The notes under the pieces: generated by a model
Database searches by the model: none
The model's input: only the letters and a program-made list of their open reading frames with translations
Told to the model about the DNA's origin: nothing
From: an uncultured Cohaesibacter sp.
GTDB lineage: Bacteria > Pseudomonadota > Alphaproteobacteria > Rhizobiales > Cohaesibacteraceae
DNA: 64,000 bases
Direction: 5' to 3'
Assembly (NCBI RefSeq): GCF_963676485.1
Contig: NZ_OY781115.1
Coordinates: 45,787 to 109,786, forward strand
Program-made: the position numbers and the translations under genes
Part shown: positions 42,139 through 50,855 of the stretch, piece by piece
Layout of the letters: the number at the start of each line of letters is the position of its first letter
Position numbering within the stretch: position 1 is the stretch's first letter

Positions 42139-44664
42139 TCAGGCCCCTTTCTCTACAACACTGGATCTTTGCTCTAGCAAGACATCCAGAGATCGCTCGT
42201 TCCTTCCACTGTACAGCCCGACAATGACAAGCAAGGCAAGAGCGGAAAGATAGACGATTGTCATCATCTGCATGCCGCCAAGACCTGCTGCCGTGCCGAT
42301 TGTGTAGACGGCACTGGAGACGCCCAGCCCGAGCGCTGTCGGAAACAGGATGGAAAAGAGCATCCATTTGTAGGAGCCGGTCTGCACTTTTACCATGACG
42401 GTCGTTGCCAGACACGGCGGATAGAGCGCGAAGAACAGGATCATGGAAACGGCGAGCAGAGCGGTTGCGCCTCCTGCCTTGGTTTCCGCTCCCATACGAT
42501 CTTCCAGCGTGGCGTTCTGGTCTTCATCCTGCTGGAACAGCACGCCCAGTGTGGCAACCGAGCTTTCTCTTGCGGCAAAGGAAGACAGGAGAGCTACGTT
42601 GATTTTCCAGTCGAAGCCAGCAAATTGGGTAACCGGCTCCAGAGACCGGCCAATCATGCCCAGAACCGATGTCGTGATCCGTTCTTCTTTCATCTCGCGG
42701 CGGATCGACTTGCGGGTCTTGACCAGCTTCTTCAGGCTACGACCTGCTTTCTTGGCATCCTTGTCGCCCTTAGGAGCGCGCACGAGCGGGTAATAGTCGG
42801 CATTGCGGGCCATGAATGTTTCATTGACTGCTTTCGATCCTGCCGCACCGCCCGCATTCAGTTTGGCGCGCTTATAGTCTGTGTAATAATTTACAAGCGG
42901 AACGATATTCTCGTTGCTTGCCAAAGCCTCATAAGCGTTGCCTTTCATGCTTTTCTGGAACTTTTCAACGGCCTTTACGCCATTTGCCTCATATTGCTGC
43001 ATATGATCATCAGAGAGGCCGGGGAATTGCAAAAGAGCAAATACGACGACGGCCACGGCGACGACAATCGTGCCGACCTTCTTGATATAGATCCACGTCC
43101 GTTCGAAAGAGCGCTGCAACACGGCTTTGACTGTCGGTACGTGATAGGTGGGCAGCTCCATGACGAAAGGGGAGGTTTCTTGCCCTTTAAGCACTGTAAC
43201 CGTCAAAAGCTTTGAGACCAGCAAAGCAAAAATGACTGTCATCGTTGAGATGTAGAACATCATGAGCGACTTGTCTTCGACGAAGAAAATGCCAAGCAGC
43301 AAGGTGTAAAGGGGCACTTTTGCCAGACAATTCATGAAAGGCACTGCGAAGATGGTGGCCATGCGTGCGCGATTGTCCGGAATGCCCTTGGTCGCCATGA
43401 TCCCCGGCACAGCGCAGCCCCCGGCAAACACCCCGCCCAGAATAAGGGGCAACGTGCTCTGGCCATGCAGGCCAAAGCGATGCAGCACCTTGTCGAGGAT
43501 GAAAGCAATCCGCGCCATATAGCCTGAGTCTTCCAGCATCGCGATCAGTGCAAACAGAATGATGAAAATCGGCACATAGTTGAGCAGCGTATTGGCCGAA
43601 TCCACCAGCCATAGCCCCATGGATCGGGTATAGGGATCTTCGAGGAAACCGGCGCTCGGCAGAAGATTGGCGACGATTTCCCTGAATTTCGCCAAAATCG
43701 GCCAAGTATAGTTGGTCAGCTCATATCCCCACACAATGGAAATCTGATAGATCAGATAGACCGTCAACACCAGAAAGAGTGGTGCTGCCCATCGGTTCAG
43801 CACGAAGCGGTCTATTTTGCTGGTGGTGGATTCCGTCTCTTTCTCCGTGTCTGTGACACAGTCCGCCAGCAGCTCCGTTATATAGCGATCGCGTGTGGCA
43901 ATAATGGAATCGGACGTACTCATGCCTTCCGTTTGCTCGAATTGTTCGGCCATTTGGTTGGCTTTTTGGATGATATTGTCAGCCCATTCGAAGCCTGCAC
44001 TTTCCTGTAACAGAACTTGGGTTTGACTATCCTGCTCCAAAAGCTTGATGGCGAGCCAACGGGCCGGAAGGTGCCATTCACTGGCAGGATCTCGGACCAT
44101 CAGAGAAAGATCGGAGATCAATGGTTCAAGGGAGGCATAATCGATGCACTGGACATCGTGCTTCACACACCGGGCTTCTTCCAGAATGGCCTGACGCAAA
44201 TTCTCGCGGCCAAAGCCTCTCGAACCGATGGTCTCGACGACCGTAAGCCCCAATGTGTGCGCAAGACCTTTCACATCAATCGAGATGCCGCGTTTGGTGG
44301 CGATATCCATCATGTTGAGCGCCAGAACGGATTTGAGGCCCATTTCCAAAAGCTGGATGGTCAGATGGAGAGACCGGCGCAGATTGGATGCATCCACAAC
44401 ATTGACTGCGACATCGGGTCGCTCCTGGATCAGAAAGGCTCTGGCTACTCTTTCTTCAAGGGAAAAGGAGGTCAGGCTATAGGTGCCGGGCAGATCCACT
44501 GCCGTCACCGAAACACCCTCAAATTTATAGCTGCCATATTTCTTATCAACAGTGACCCCGGGATAGTTGGCAACATGTTGGCGCGCGCCGGTCAACAGGT
44601 TGAACAATGTCGACTTTCCGGCGTTTTGTTGACCTGCGAGTGCAACTTTAATCTGGTCAGTCAT
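42139..44664 (-). CDS. feoB: Ferrous iron transport protein B
   Basis: An 841-residue GTP-gated Fe(II) permease. The cytosolic G domain starts at once with G1 GQQNAGKST (residues 11-19), then ANYPGVTVDKK (G2), DLPGTYSL (G3) and LNMMD (G4). The membrane part has two Gate domains (IILFALIAMLEDSGYMARIAF and GGVFAGGCAVPGIMATK, the latter with the conserved Cys) and a FeoB core. A large insertion of about 150 residues between membrane segments (near residues 560-690) is typical of long FeoB variants. It overlaps feoA by 8 bases and is followed by a Cys-rich partner. Confidence 0.96.
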   Translation of the reverse strand: MTDQIKVALAGQQNAGKSTLFNLLTGARQHVANYPGVTVDKKYGSYKFEGVSVTAVDLPGTYSLTSFSLEERVARAFLIQERPDVAVNVVDASNLRRSLHLTIQLLEMGLKSVLALNMMDIATKRGISIDVKGLAHTLGLTVVETIGSRGFGRENLRQAILEEARCVKHDVQCIDYASLEPLISDLSLMVRDPASEWHLPARWLAIKLLEQDSQTQVLLQESAGFEWADNIIQKANQMAEQFEQTEGMSTSDSIIATRDRYITELLADCVTDTEKETESTTSKIDRFVLNRWAAPLFLVLTVYLIYQISIVWGYELTNYTWPILAKFREIVANLLPSAGFLEDPYTRSMGLWLVDSANTLLNYVPIFIILFALIAMLEDSGYMARIAFILDKVLHRFGLHGQSTLPLILGGVFAGGCAVPGIMATKGIPDNRARMATIFAVPFMNCLAKVPLYTLLLGIFFVEDKSLMMFYISTMTVIFALLVSKLLTVTVLKGQETSPFVMELPTYHVPTVKAVLQRSFERTWIYIKKVGTIVVAVAVVVFALLQFPGLSDDHMQQYEANGVKAVEKFQKSMKGNAYEALASNENIVPLVNYYTDYKRAKLNAGGAAGSKAVNETFMARNADYYPLVRAPKGDKDAKKAGRSLKKLVKTRKSIRREMKEERITTSVLGMIGRSLEPVTQFAGFDWKINVALLSSFAARESSVATLGVLFQQDEDQNATLEDRMGAETKAGGATALLAVSMILFFALYPPCLATTVMVKVQTGSYKWMLFSILFPTALGLGVSSAVYTIGTAAGLGGMQMMTIVYLSALALLVIVGLYSGRNERSLDVLLEQRSSVVEKGA

Positions 44665-44941
44665 CTTGGTTCTCGATTACTTCAATGGTTGCTGCTTCGC
44701 GTCTGCGCAAGGTGATATCTGTGGCATCCAGGCGGAGCTCAATCGGGTCGTTTAAAGGGGCTGCGCGCACCACCAGAATGGACGCATTCGGCATGACGCC
44801 CAGATCGAGAAGCCGCTGCCGCACTGACCCTTTTGCGTTGTGGCGCTTCACGCGGACGCGAGATCCGGGAAGAATATCGTTTAAAGTCAATACCTTATTG
44901 AACTCTGCCAATTGGTCAGATTTGGTCATTACCAGCACCAT
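44657..44941 (-). CDS. feoA: FeoA family protein
   Basis: A small SH3-like cytosolic partner of FeoB, 94 residues from this start. FeoA features are LTLNDILPGSRVRVKRHNAK, VRQRLLDLGVMPNASILVVR, and PIELRLDATDITLRRREAATIEV. The open frame extends to 45094, but the extra 50 residues look non-coding. An ATG at 44929 is an alternative. It overlaps feoB, which indicates a tightly coupled operon transcribed from the region near 45100. Confidence 0.88.
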   Translation of the reverse strand: MVLVMTKSDQLAEFNKVLTLNDILPGSRVRVKRHNAKGSVRQRLLDLGVMPNASILVVRAAPLNDPIELRLDATDITLRRREAATIEVIENQDD

Positions 44942-45107
44942 TTTTGAGTTTGATAGCCCTTGAAAATTCAAGCGAAACATTGCGCCATTTTGCGGAGCGG
45001 TGAGAAGTTGCGAATGATTACTATTTACAACAAGCAGATCTAAGAATAAAGTAAAAACTTGAGTTGACGGTTCATGATACTTGCTTTTCGGCATTTCTCA
45101 TGTCTTT

Positions 45108-45138
45108 TTATTATGATTCTAAAATAGAATTATTATAA
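45108..45138. promoter_or_regulatory. Dyad operator between feoA and the divergent secreted-protein gene
   Basis: Arms of 14 bases (45108-45121 and 45125-45138) with two mismatches surround AAA. The core is ATTCTA-AAA-TAGAAT. It lies between feoA and the divergent gene at 45190 and is probably an iron or redox regulator site. It is not the Irr element (TAGAA-N3-TTCTA, arms reversed) nor a RirA-type TGA-N9-TCA box. Confidence 0.55.
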
Positions 45139-45189
45139 GGAGAAATAATCGTTCTACGTATTTGTTCTGATATGGGAGATTTGTTTGGG

Positions 45190-45504
45190 ATGAAGAAGCT
45201 AATAACCTTCTCTGCCTTTGGTTTGATTTGCATGATGAGCGCCGCATCTGCGCACACGCCTATTTGTGCTTGCTATGACAATGGAGATGGCACAGTTCTG
45301 TGTGAGGGGGGCTTTTCTGATGGCTCGTCAGCATCAGGCGTCACAATGAAAGTCTATGACGGCGACAAGACTCTCATACTGGAAGGCAAAATGAGCGAGG
45401 ACAGCGAATTCGAGTTCGATAAGCCAGATGGCGATTATAGCGTTCTGTTTGCTGCTGGCCCTGGCCATGAGATTGAGATCAACGGTAGCGAAATCGTAGA
45501 ATAA
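45190..45504 (+). CDS. Small secreted protein, feo-linked
   Basis: A 104-residue exported protein with a signal peptide (MKKLITFSAFGLICMMSAASA). The mature part opens HTPICACYDNGDGTVLCEGG with three Cys and continues as a likely small beta fold ending FAAGPGHEIEINGSEIVE. The end resembles accessory domains of nickel/metal uptake proteins (NikL-like) in my recollection. An ATG at 45172 in frame is a possible earlier start but would spoil the signal peptide. It lies upstream of the DUF4198 gene and divergent from feoAB. Confidence 0.72.
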   Translation: MKKLITFSAFGLICMMSAASAHTPICACYDNGDGTVLCEGGFSDGSSASGVTMKVYDGDKTLILEGKMSEDSEFEFDKPDGDYSVLFAAGPGHEIEINGSEIVE

Positions 45505-45646
45505 TTTCTTAGGCGTTCCGGGATCTTGGAGCGCAAATCAACAAATACATGATTGCTGACTATGCCAACAAGGAGGCTTGCTTTGTCCCTTGAATGGAAG
45601 GGGTTTGCCCAATTTTTGCTGGCATGGTGCAAACGGGAGATGATCA

Positions 45647-46432
45647 ATGAAAAAACTGCTTATTGGTGTTGCTGCAGCAGCGATCGGTTTTGCTGGAGCC
45701 GCAGAGGCGCATTTCCAGCTGCTTTACACCCCCAATGTGATGCTCGACAAAGCGCAGGAAATTCAGCTTAAGTTGATGTTTGGGCATCCGATGGAAAATG
45801 GACACGCAATGGATATGGGGCAGCCAGAAGCCTTTGATGTCTATTTCAAAGGCAAGAAGACCGACCTGCTGCCAACCCTCAAGCCGATCACCTGGAAAGG
45901 GGCGCACAATGAGGCCAAGGCGTTTGAAACGTCCTATTCGATCAAGCGCAACGGCGATTACATCTTCGCTTTGACGCCCGCTCCTTACTATGAAGAAAGC
46001 GAAGACATCTACATCCAGCAGATCACCAAGTCTTATGTGAACAAGGCCATGCCGACTACGTGGAATGAGCCTCTGGGGCTACCTGCCGAGATCGTTCCGC
46101 TCAACAAGCCCTATCAGAATTTCGTAGGCGGCACATTCTCCGGTCAGGTGCTTTCCGATGGCAAACCGGCAGCCGGGGTTGAATGTGAGATTGAATATAT
46201 CAATCCGGCCATTGACCTTGAAGCCAATGCATTTTCCAAGGACGCCGAAGGGCCCGTGCCGGATAGCGCTATCGTTGCGATCACTGATCCGAATGGTGTC
46301 TTCACATTCGGCATTCCTCGCGCGGGCAAGTGGGGATTTGCCTGCCTTGGTGCCGGGCCAGACACCGAGCATGAAGGCAAGGAGCTCTCCCAAGATGCCG
46401 TCCTCTGGATTGATGTAACCGAATTCAAGTAA
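45647..46432 (+). CDS. DUF4198 domain-containing periplasmic protein
   Basis: A 261-residue exported protein with signal peptide MKKLLIGVAAAAIGFAGAAEA and the early HFQLLYTPNVML start of DUF4198 (NikK/NikM-associated) proteins. His/Met-rich residues follow (FGHPMENGHAMDMGQP), suited to metal binding. The C-terminal half has FSGQVLSDGKPAAGVECEIEYI and VFTFGIPRAGKWGFACLGAG. Members occur beside nickel, cobalt and iron uptake genes. Here it forms a unit with the small secreted protein, divergent from feoAB, suggesting periplasmic metal capture for FeoB. The role is inferred. Confidence 0.85.
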   Translation: MKKLLIGVAAAAIGFAGAAEAHFQLLYTPNVMLDKAQEIQLKLMFGHPMENGHAMDMGQPEAFDVYFKGKKTDLLPTLKPITWKGAHNEAKAFETSYSIKRNGDYIFALTPAPYYEESEDIYIQQITKSYVNKAMPTTWNEPLGLPAEIVPLNKPYQNFVGGTFSGQVLSDGKPAAGVECEIEYINPAIDLEANAFSKDAEGPVPDSAIVAITDPNGVFTFGIPRAGKWGFACLGAGPDTEHEGKELSQDAVLWIDVTEFK

Positions 46433-46473
46433 TATCGTGAAATTTTCAATCGCAGACGCATTGTGATCTTGAC

Positions 46474-46506
46474 CCGGGCTGGATGGACAGCCCGGTTCTC
46501 CGTTTT
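46474..46506 (+). terminator. Terminator after the DUF4198 gene
   Basis: Stem CCGGGCTG/CAGCCCGG with loop GATGGA, followed a few bases on by TTTTT (46502-46506). It begins 42 bases after the stop codon. Confidence 0.75.
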
Positions 46507-46834
46507 TCGCGAAGCTTGTATGAAGGCCCGTTTATACCGTGGCCTTGCTCAATTTGAGCTTTTGTAAAAGCCAACATATTTGCTCCAGCCTGAACTTCAT
46601 ACAAAGCAGCTCCGCAAGGGGCTCGAAATCGGTCCGGCTTTTCAGGCTACCGTGAAGCAGGATCAGGGGACACCGCTAGCTTTCCCTGCCTCTAACGCAG
46701 ATATTTCGGTGTCCTCCGCCGGAATGGGTTGCCCTTGTCATTAAGGACTGGCTTGGAAGAGCAAAAAGTAGCATGAAATCTAAAACGGATACACCGTAGA
46801 AGCGCTGCAAAATGTCTGAAAAGGTGGAACCTTT
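46507..46834. other. Non-coding region before the ROK gene end
   Basis: About 330 bases between the terminator and the stop of the convergent ROK gene. No open frame, hairpin or repeat worth naming was seen. It may be decayed sequence. Confidence 0.35.
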
Positions 46835-47950
46835 TCAAAATACAAGCTGATGCAACGGCAATAGCCCTGCGCCAAGGTGAGCTGGGTCTCCGGGTAGCGC
46901 GCTGACTATCAGAGAAGGGCGGGGCAGGCGTTTGTCACGAAATGCTCCTTCTGCCGCTTCCATGAAAAGAAGCCGCAGGGCATCAGGCGCTTCCCCGCCA
47001 AAAAAGATGGCCTCCGGGTCAACTGTCGCCTGTAGTGCCCTGAGTGCCAGATGGAGCTGGGGCTTGACCTCTTCGAGCCATTCAGCCACCCCGGGCCAGT
47101 TGGCATCAAAGCGCGAGGTCATGTCCATCACGCCATCAAGCTGCATTCCCCTCTGCGTGAGGGTGCGCAACAGCCCGGAAAGGGCGGGTCGCTTGTGCAG
47201 TTCGTCGGCAAGATAGAGTGCACCAATCTCCCCGGCATTGCCATGCCCGCCAAGAAACGGGCGATTCCCAGAATAGATCCCGGCCCCGAAGCCGTGGTTG
47301 AACGAGAGATAGGTGAGTGTATCGCACTCCTGTCCCGCACCGAGATAATATTCCGCAAGCGCACTTGCCGTTGCGTTGTTTTCCGCAAATGCTGGCAGGG
47401 CAAGCTCTTTGTTGAGATAGGCCTCAAGGGGCAAATCCTGCCAGCTGACCAAAAGCTCGGGCGGCTGGAACAGATCATCCGGCCCGGTGCGGAAGCCCTG
47501 CATGGTAATTCCGATGCCGATGATACTTTTCTCGCCGACGCCTTGCGTGCGCCATTTCGTAATTTTCTGCCGGACAAGTTCGATTACCTGTTCAGGTCTT
47601 GAGGCTGCGAGAGGGGCTGTCTCTTGCGCCACAGGCTTCCCGGACAGGTCAAGCAGGCAGAGCCTGACGTGATCGGTGCTGATGGACAGGCCGATCGATG
47701 CATATCGGTTTGGATTGATTGACACCATGGGGCTAGGCTTCCCGCGCCCTGCAATCACCGCTTCACCAAACTGGAGAAAGCCGTGTTGTTCCAGATTATC
47801 GACAATCCGATGAACCGTTTGCTGAGCCAGCTCGGTTTGTCGCGTGATCTCGGATCGCGCTATGGGACCGGCATGCTTGATCGCCGCCATGATCTTGCGT
47901 TCGCTCGGACCTAGCAAGTCTTTCACCGGGTGACCTTCTTCAAATCGCAT
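46835..47950 (-). CDS. ROK family transcriptional regulator
   Basis: A 371-residue repressor with an N-terminal winged HTH (RSEITRQTELAQQTVHRIVDNL) and a ROK sugar-kinase-like sensor domain (SIGLSISTDHVRLCLLDLSGKP, then LSFNHGFGAGIYSGNRPFLGGHGNAGEIGA with the GHG...E pattern). The usual Cys-rich zinc motif of ROK kinases is not obvious, fitting a regulator. It is divergent from an ABC importer operon with a dyad inside the promoter, so it probably represses that operon until a sugar-like ligand binds. Confidence 0.9.
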   Translation of the reverse strand: MRFEEGHPVKDLLGPSERKIMAAIKHAGPIARSEITRQTELAQQTVHRIVDNLEQHGFLQFGEAVIAGRGKPSPMVSINPNRYASIGLSISTDHVRLCLLDLSGKPVAQETAPLAASRPEQVIELVRQKITKWRTQGVGEKSIIGIGITMQGFRTGPDDLFQPPELLVSWQDLPLEAYLNKELALPAFAENNATASALAEYYLGAGQECDTLTYLSFNHGFGAGIYSGNRPFLGGHGNAGEIGALYLADELHKRPALSGLLRTLTQRGMQLDGVMDMTSRFDANWPGVAEWLEEVKPQLHLALRALQATVDPEAIFFGGEAPDALRLLFMEAAEGAFRDKRLPRPSLIVSALPGDPAHLGAGLLPLHQLVF

Positions 47951-48026
47951 TCTGCATCAATCCTTGTTTGCGGTATGCCTTTGCCCATTCTCACCTCGTC
48001 ATCGCTACGGATCAAGCGTTTTTTAC

Positions 48027-48055
48027 TTGACATGAGTAATATTATTATTACTATT
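48027..48055 (+). promoter_or_regulatory. Promoter with embedded ROK operator
   Basis: A consensus -35 TTGACA (48027-48032) is followed by the dyad GTAATA-TTAT-TATTAC (48036-48051), which fills the spacer and reaches the likely -10 (TACTAT, 48049-48054). A repressor bound here would block RNA polymerase. It lies 35 bases before the ATPase start. Confidence 0.65.
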
Positions 48056-48089
48056 CGTGGGTAATAAAAAGCATTTCTCGGGAGGGAAC

Positions 48090-49133
48090 ATGATTGCCAT
48101 CAGCCTGCGCGACCTGTCGAAGTCATTTGGGACCTTTACAGCCTTGTCTGAATTGTCCCTCGACGTGGAATCCGGCGAGTTTCTGACACTGTTGGGACCA
48201 TCCGGATGTGGAAAGACCACACTCCTCAAACTCATCTCCGGTTTTCTGGAGCCGACCAGAGGCAGTATCAGCATTGATGGCAAGGATGTTACCAACATCC
48301 CTCCTGAAGCGCGCGATACAGCACTTTGCTTCCAGTCCTATGCGCTTTTCCCCCACTTGACCGTGCGTGCCAATCTTGAGTTCGGGCTCCGTCAGAAGAA
48401 ACTGCCCGCAAAAGAAAGAAACGAGCGTGTTGCAGATGTGGCCGCAAAGCTCGACCTCGAAAAGCAGATGGACCGGCTCCCCAACCAGCTCTCTGGAGGC
48501 CAGCAGCAGCGTGTCTCATTGGGCCGCGCACTGGTCATGCGCCCAAGTGTCATCCTGTTCGATGAACCCCTTTCAAACCTTGACGCCAAACTGCGCGATC
48601 AGGTGCGCATCGAGATCCGTCGTATCCAGCGGGAATATGGCCTCACGGCCATCTATGTCACCCATGATCAGGCAGAAGCACTGGCCATGTCCGACAGGAT
48701 CGTGGTGCTCAATGAAGGCCGCATGGAACAAGTTGATACGCCAGAGACAATCTATTCCCGACCCCGCACCGGTTTCGTCGCCGATTTCATCGGCGATGCG
48801 AATGTGGTCGAAGGCGTTGTCGGTCAGAAGCGCGAAGCCGGTCGTTGGGACGTCAGCACGCCGGTCGGCACGTTGCTGGTCGCTGCTGATCAGCTCAATC
48901 AGGGTGAGACGATTTCCCTTGGCTGGCGTCCGGAAAAGGTCGTGCTTGGAGAAGGCTCCCTCACAGGAACTATCCAGAACAGAGCCTTTCAGGGGCACTA
49001 TACGGATTTGATGATCAACACCGATGGCTATGTCCACCGGGTGCAAGTCACCGAAAGTTCGGCGCAAGAAGGGGATGCAGTCCAGTTCGGCGTTCCGACG
49101 GACCACATCATCATATTGGAGGCAGGGTCATGA
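48090..49133 (+). CDS. ABC transporter ATP-binding protein (PotA-like)
   Basis: A 347-residue importer ATPase: GPSGCGKTT (Walker A), [15 protein letters not shown] (signature), [14 protein letters not shown] (Walker B/D-loop) and a C-terminal TOBE-type domain ([15 protein letters not shown]). The ATG at 48090 has GGGAGGG directly upstream, so the in-frame extension to 48057 is rejected. It is first in an operon with two permeases and a binding protein of polyamine/iron/thiamine-type arrangement. Confidence 0.92.
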   Translation: MIAISLRDLSKSFGTFTALSELSLDVESGEFLTLLGPSGCGKTTLLKLISGFLEPTRGSISIDGKDVTNIPPEARDTALCFQSYALFPHLTVRANLEFGLRQKKLPAKERNERVADVAAKLDLEKQMDRLPNQLSGGQQQRVSLGRALVMRPSVILFDEPLSNLDAKLRDQVRIEIRRIQREYGLTAIYVTHDQAEALAMSDRIVVLNEGRMEQVDTPETIYSRPRTGFVADFIGDANVVEGVVGQKREAGRWDVSTPVGTLLVAADQLNQGETISLGWRPEKVVLGEGSLTGTIQNRAFQGHYTDLMINTDGYVHRVQVTESSAQEGDAVQFGVPTDHIIILEAGS

Positions 49134-49984
49134 CACTGCGCCGCTGGCTTCTGGTCATTCTGCTGCTGCTCCCCGGCCTTGGGCTCATTCTCTGGTTGAT
49201 GGGCACCGTGGTCTATATCGCGGTTGCACAATCCTTCGGGCTTTATGCCATCAACGGCGAAAGCCAACTCACGCTTGCCTTCTGGTCCGATCTCTTCGGG
49301 CGCAAGATTTTCTCCCGATCAATCCAATATTCGATCTATGTCGGCGTGCTGAGTGCCGTCTTCTCGGTCGCGCTCGCCTATCCGCTGGCTATATGGTTGC
49401 GCAAACCCTTTCCCGGCTCCATGACCATCGGAGCCATTCTCAAGGCCCCAATGCTCGTGCATGGCCTCGTCGCCGCCTTCCTGTTCATCAACATCATAGC
49501 CTATCATGGCCTGTTCAACCAGTTCATGATGTGGCTGGGCATCTGGGATAGTCCCCACAGGCTCCAAAACGACCGCAACGCAATCGGTATCCTTATTCTG
49601 CAAACCTGGAAACAGATGCCTTTCGCCCTGCTTCTGCTGACCGGAGCAGTTCAGGGGATTTCGGATGATGTTCTTGATGCCGCGCGCGATCTGGGTGCCG
49701 GATCCTGGGACCGGTTCCGCAAGGTAATTGCTCCCCTGACTGTATCGGGCATGCAAGCGGCCATGGTCATCATCTTCATCGGCGCATTGGCGGACTTCAG
49801 CTTCCAGACCATCGCAGGCCCTATCAATCGTCAGTCCCTCTCCCAGCTCATGGTGAGCTTCAAGGGCAGGGGCGACTGGCATTCGGCGGCCGTGGTGGGC
49901 GTATCGATGATTGTCATCGCTCTGGTGGGGTCGGCCATTCTTGCCTTAGTATCTCGCCTCGTTCTCAAGGGGATAAGCAAATGA
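49130..49984 (+). CDS. ABC transporter permease (PotB-like)
   Basis: A 284-residue permease with six hydrophobic segments and the EAA loop DDVLDAARDLGAGSWDRFRKVI, which contacts the ATPase. The ATG overlaps the stop of the ATPase gene by 4 bases, as does its own end with the next permease. Confidence 0.9.
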   Translation: MTLRRWLLVILLLLPGLGLILWLMGTVVYIAVAQSFGLYAINGESQLTLAFWSDLFGRKIFSRSIQYSIYVGVLSAVFSVALAYPLAIWLRKPFPGSMTIGAILKAPMLVHGLVAAFLFINIIAYHGLFNQFMMWLGIWDSPHRLQNDRNAIGILILQTWKQMPFALLLLTGAVQGISDDVLDAARDLGAGSWDRFRKVIAPLTVSGMQAAMVIIFIGALADFSFQTIAGPINRQSLSQLMVSFKGRGDWHSAAVVGVSMIVIALVGSAILALVSRLVLKGISK

Positions 49985-50808
49985 GCCAGTCCCGCATCAA
50001 TCGCATTCTCATGGGACTGGTGATCACCGTCTCCATCATCTGGCTGGTCATTCCCTTTTCCATGGCGATCCTCTGGTCTCTGGTCGATCCATCCGAGCCA
50101 TGGACCGCAGGCACCTTGCTGCCGCCCGCCATGTCGTTTCATCGCTGGGTAGACATGTGGCAGAATTCTTCACTCAAGTCGGCGCTCATCACGTCCTATA
50201 CCCTTGCTCCGTCAACAGCGGTCGTCGCCTTTCTTCTTGCTCTGCCAACTTCCTATGCCCTTGGGCGAATCCGTTTTCCCGGGCGTGAGGTGGCCAAAAC
50301 GCTTTGCCTGTTGCCGCTTGTGGTGCCTCCCTTCATCACCTCGGTCTTCTTCTCGGCGCTGCTCTTCCAGATCGGTCTTGCCAGTTGGCGCATGGGGGCC
50401 ATCGTTTTTGCCCATTCCATCATTTTCCTGCCCTACGCGATCCGTATTCTGACGGTCTGTTTCGAGCAGGTGCGGCAGGATCATGTCGACGCCGCACGCG
50501 ATCTGGGCGCCAGCCATTGGGCGCGCTTCAAGGTGGCCTATCTGCCGCCCTTGCGGCCGGGCATTTTTGCCACGCTGCTGATTGTTTTCATCCAGTCTAT
50601 CGAGGAATTCGCCATCGCCTTCATCGTCGGCTCTCCGGATGTCGTTACCATTCCCACATTGCTCTACTCCGCGCTCGGGCAAGATTTTGTCCGCCCCAAC
50701 GCAGCCGTTTTGTCTCTCATTCTGGTCGTTCCCAATGTGCTTCTGATGCTCATTCTGGAACGACTTCTCAAGTCCGCAAATCCGTCTCTGTCTTCCGGCA
50801 AGGGATAG
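49981..50808 (+). CDS. ABC transporter permease (PotC-like)
   Basis: A 275-residue permease with the EAA loop DHVDAARDLGASHWARFKVAYL and typical final helices (NAAVLSLILVVPNVLLMLILE). It overlaps the preceding permease by 4 bases and forms the channel with it. A 47-base gap separates it from the binding-protein gene. Confidence 0.9.
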   Translation: MSQSRINRILMGLVITVSIIWLVIPFSMAILWSLVDPSEPWTAGTLLPPAMSFHRWVDMWQNSSLKSALITSYTLAPSTAVVAFLLALPTSYALGRIRFPGREVAKTLCLLPLVVPPFITSVFFSALLFQIGLASWRMGAIVFAHSIIFLPYAIRILTVCFEQVRQDHVDAARDLGASHWARFKVAYLPPLRPGIFATLLIVFIQSIEEFAIAFIVGSPDVVTIPTLLYSALGQDFVRPNAAVLSLILVVPNVLLMLILERLLKSANPSLSSGKG

Positions 50809-50855
50809 CCGCAGGCAGCACTATGTCGAGCATTATTTGAAAGAGGAGGAGATCC

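Noticed and set aside
45116-45130. Irr iron-control element at the feo promoter
   Set aside because: The Irr element is TAGAA-N3-TTCTA; here the arms are in the opposite order (TTCTA-N3-TAGAA), so I list only an unnamed dyad.
46507-46834. Possible decayed transposase or integrase remnant
   Set aside because: No inverted repeats, no frame and no recognisable motif could be identified by eye.
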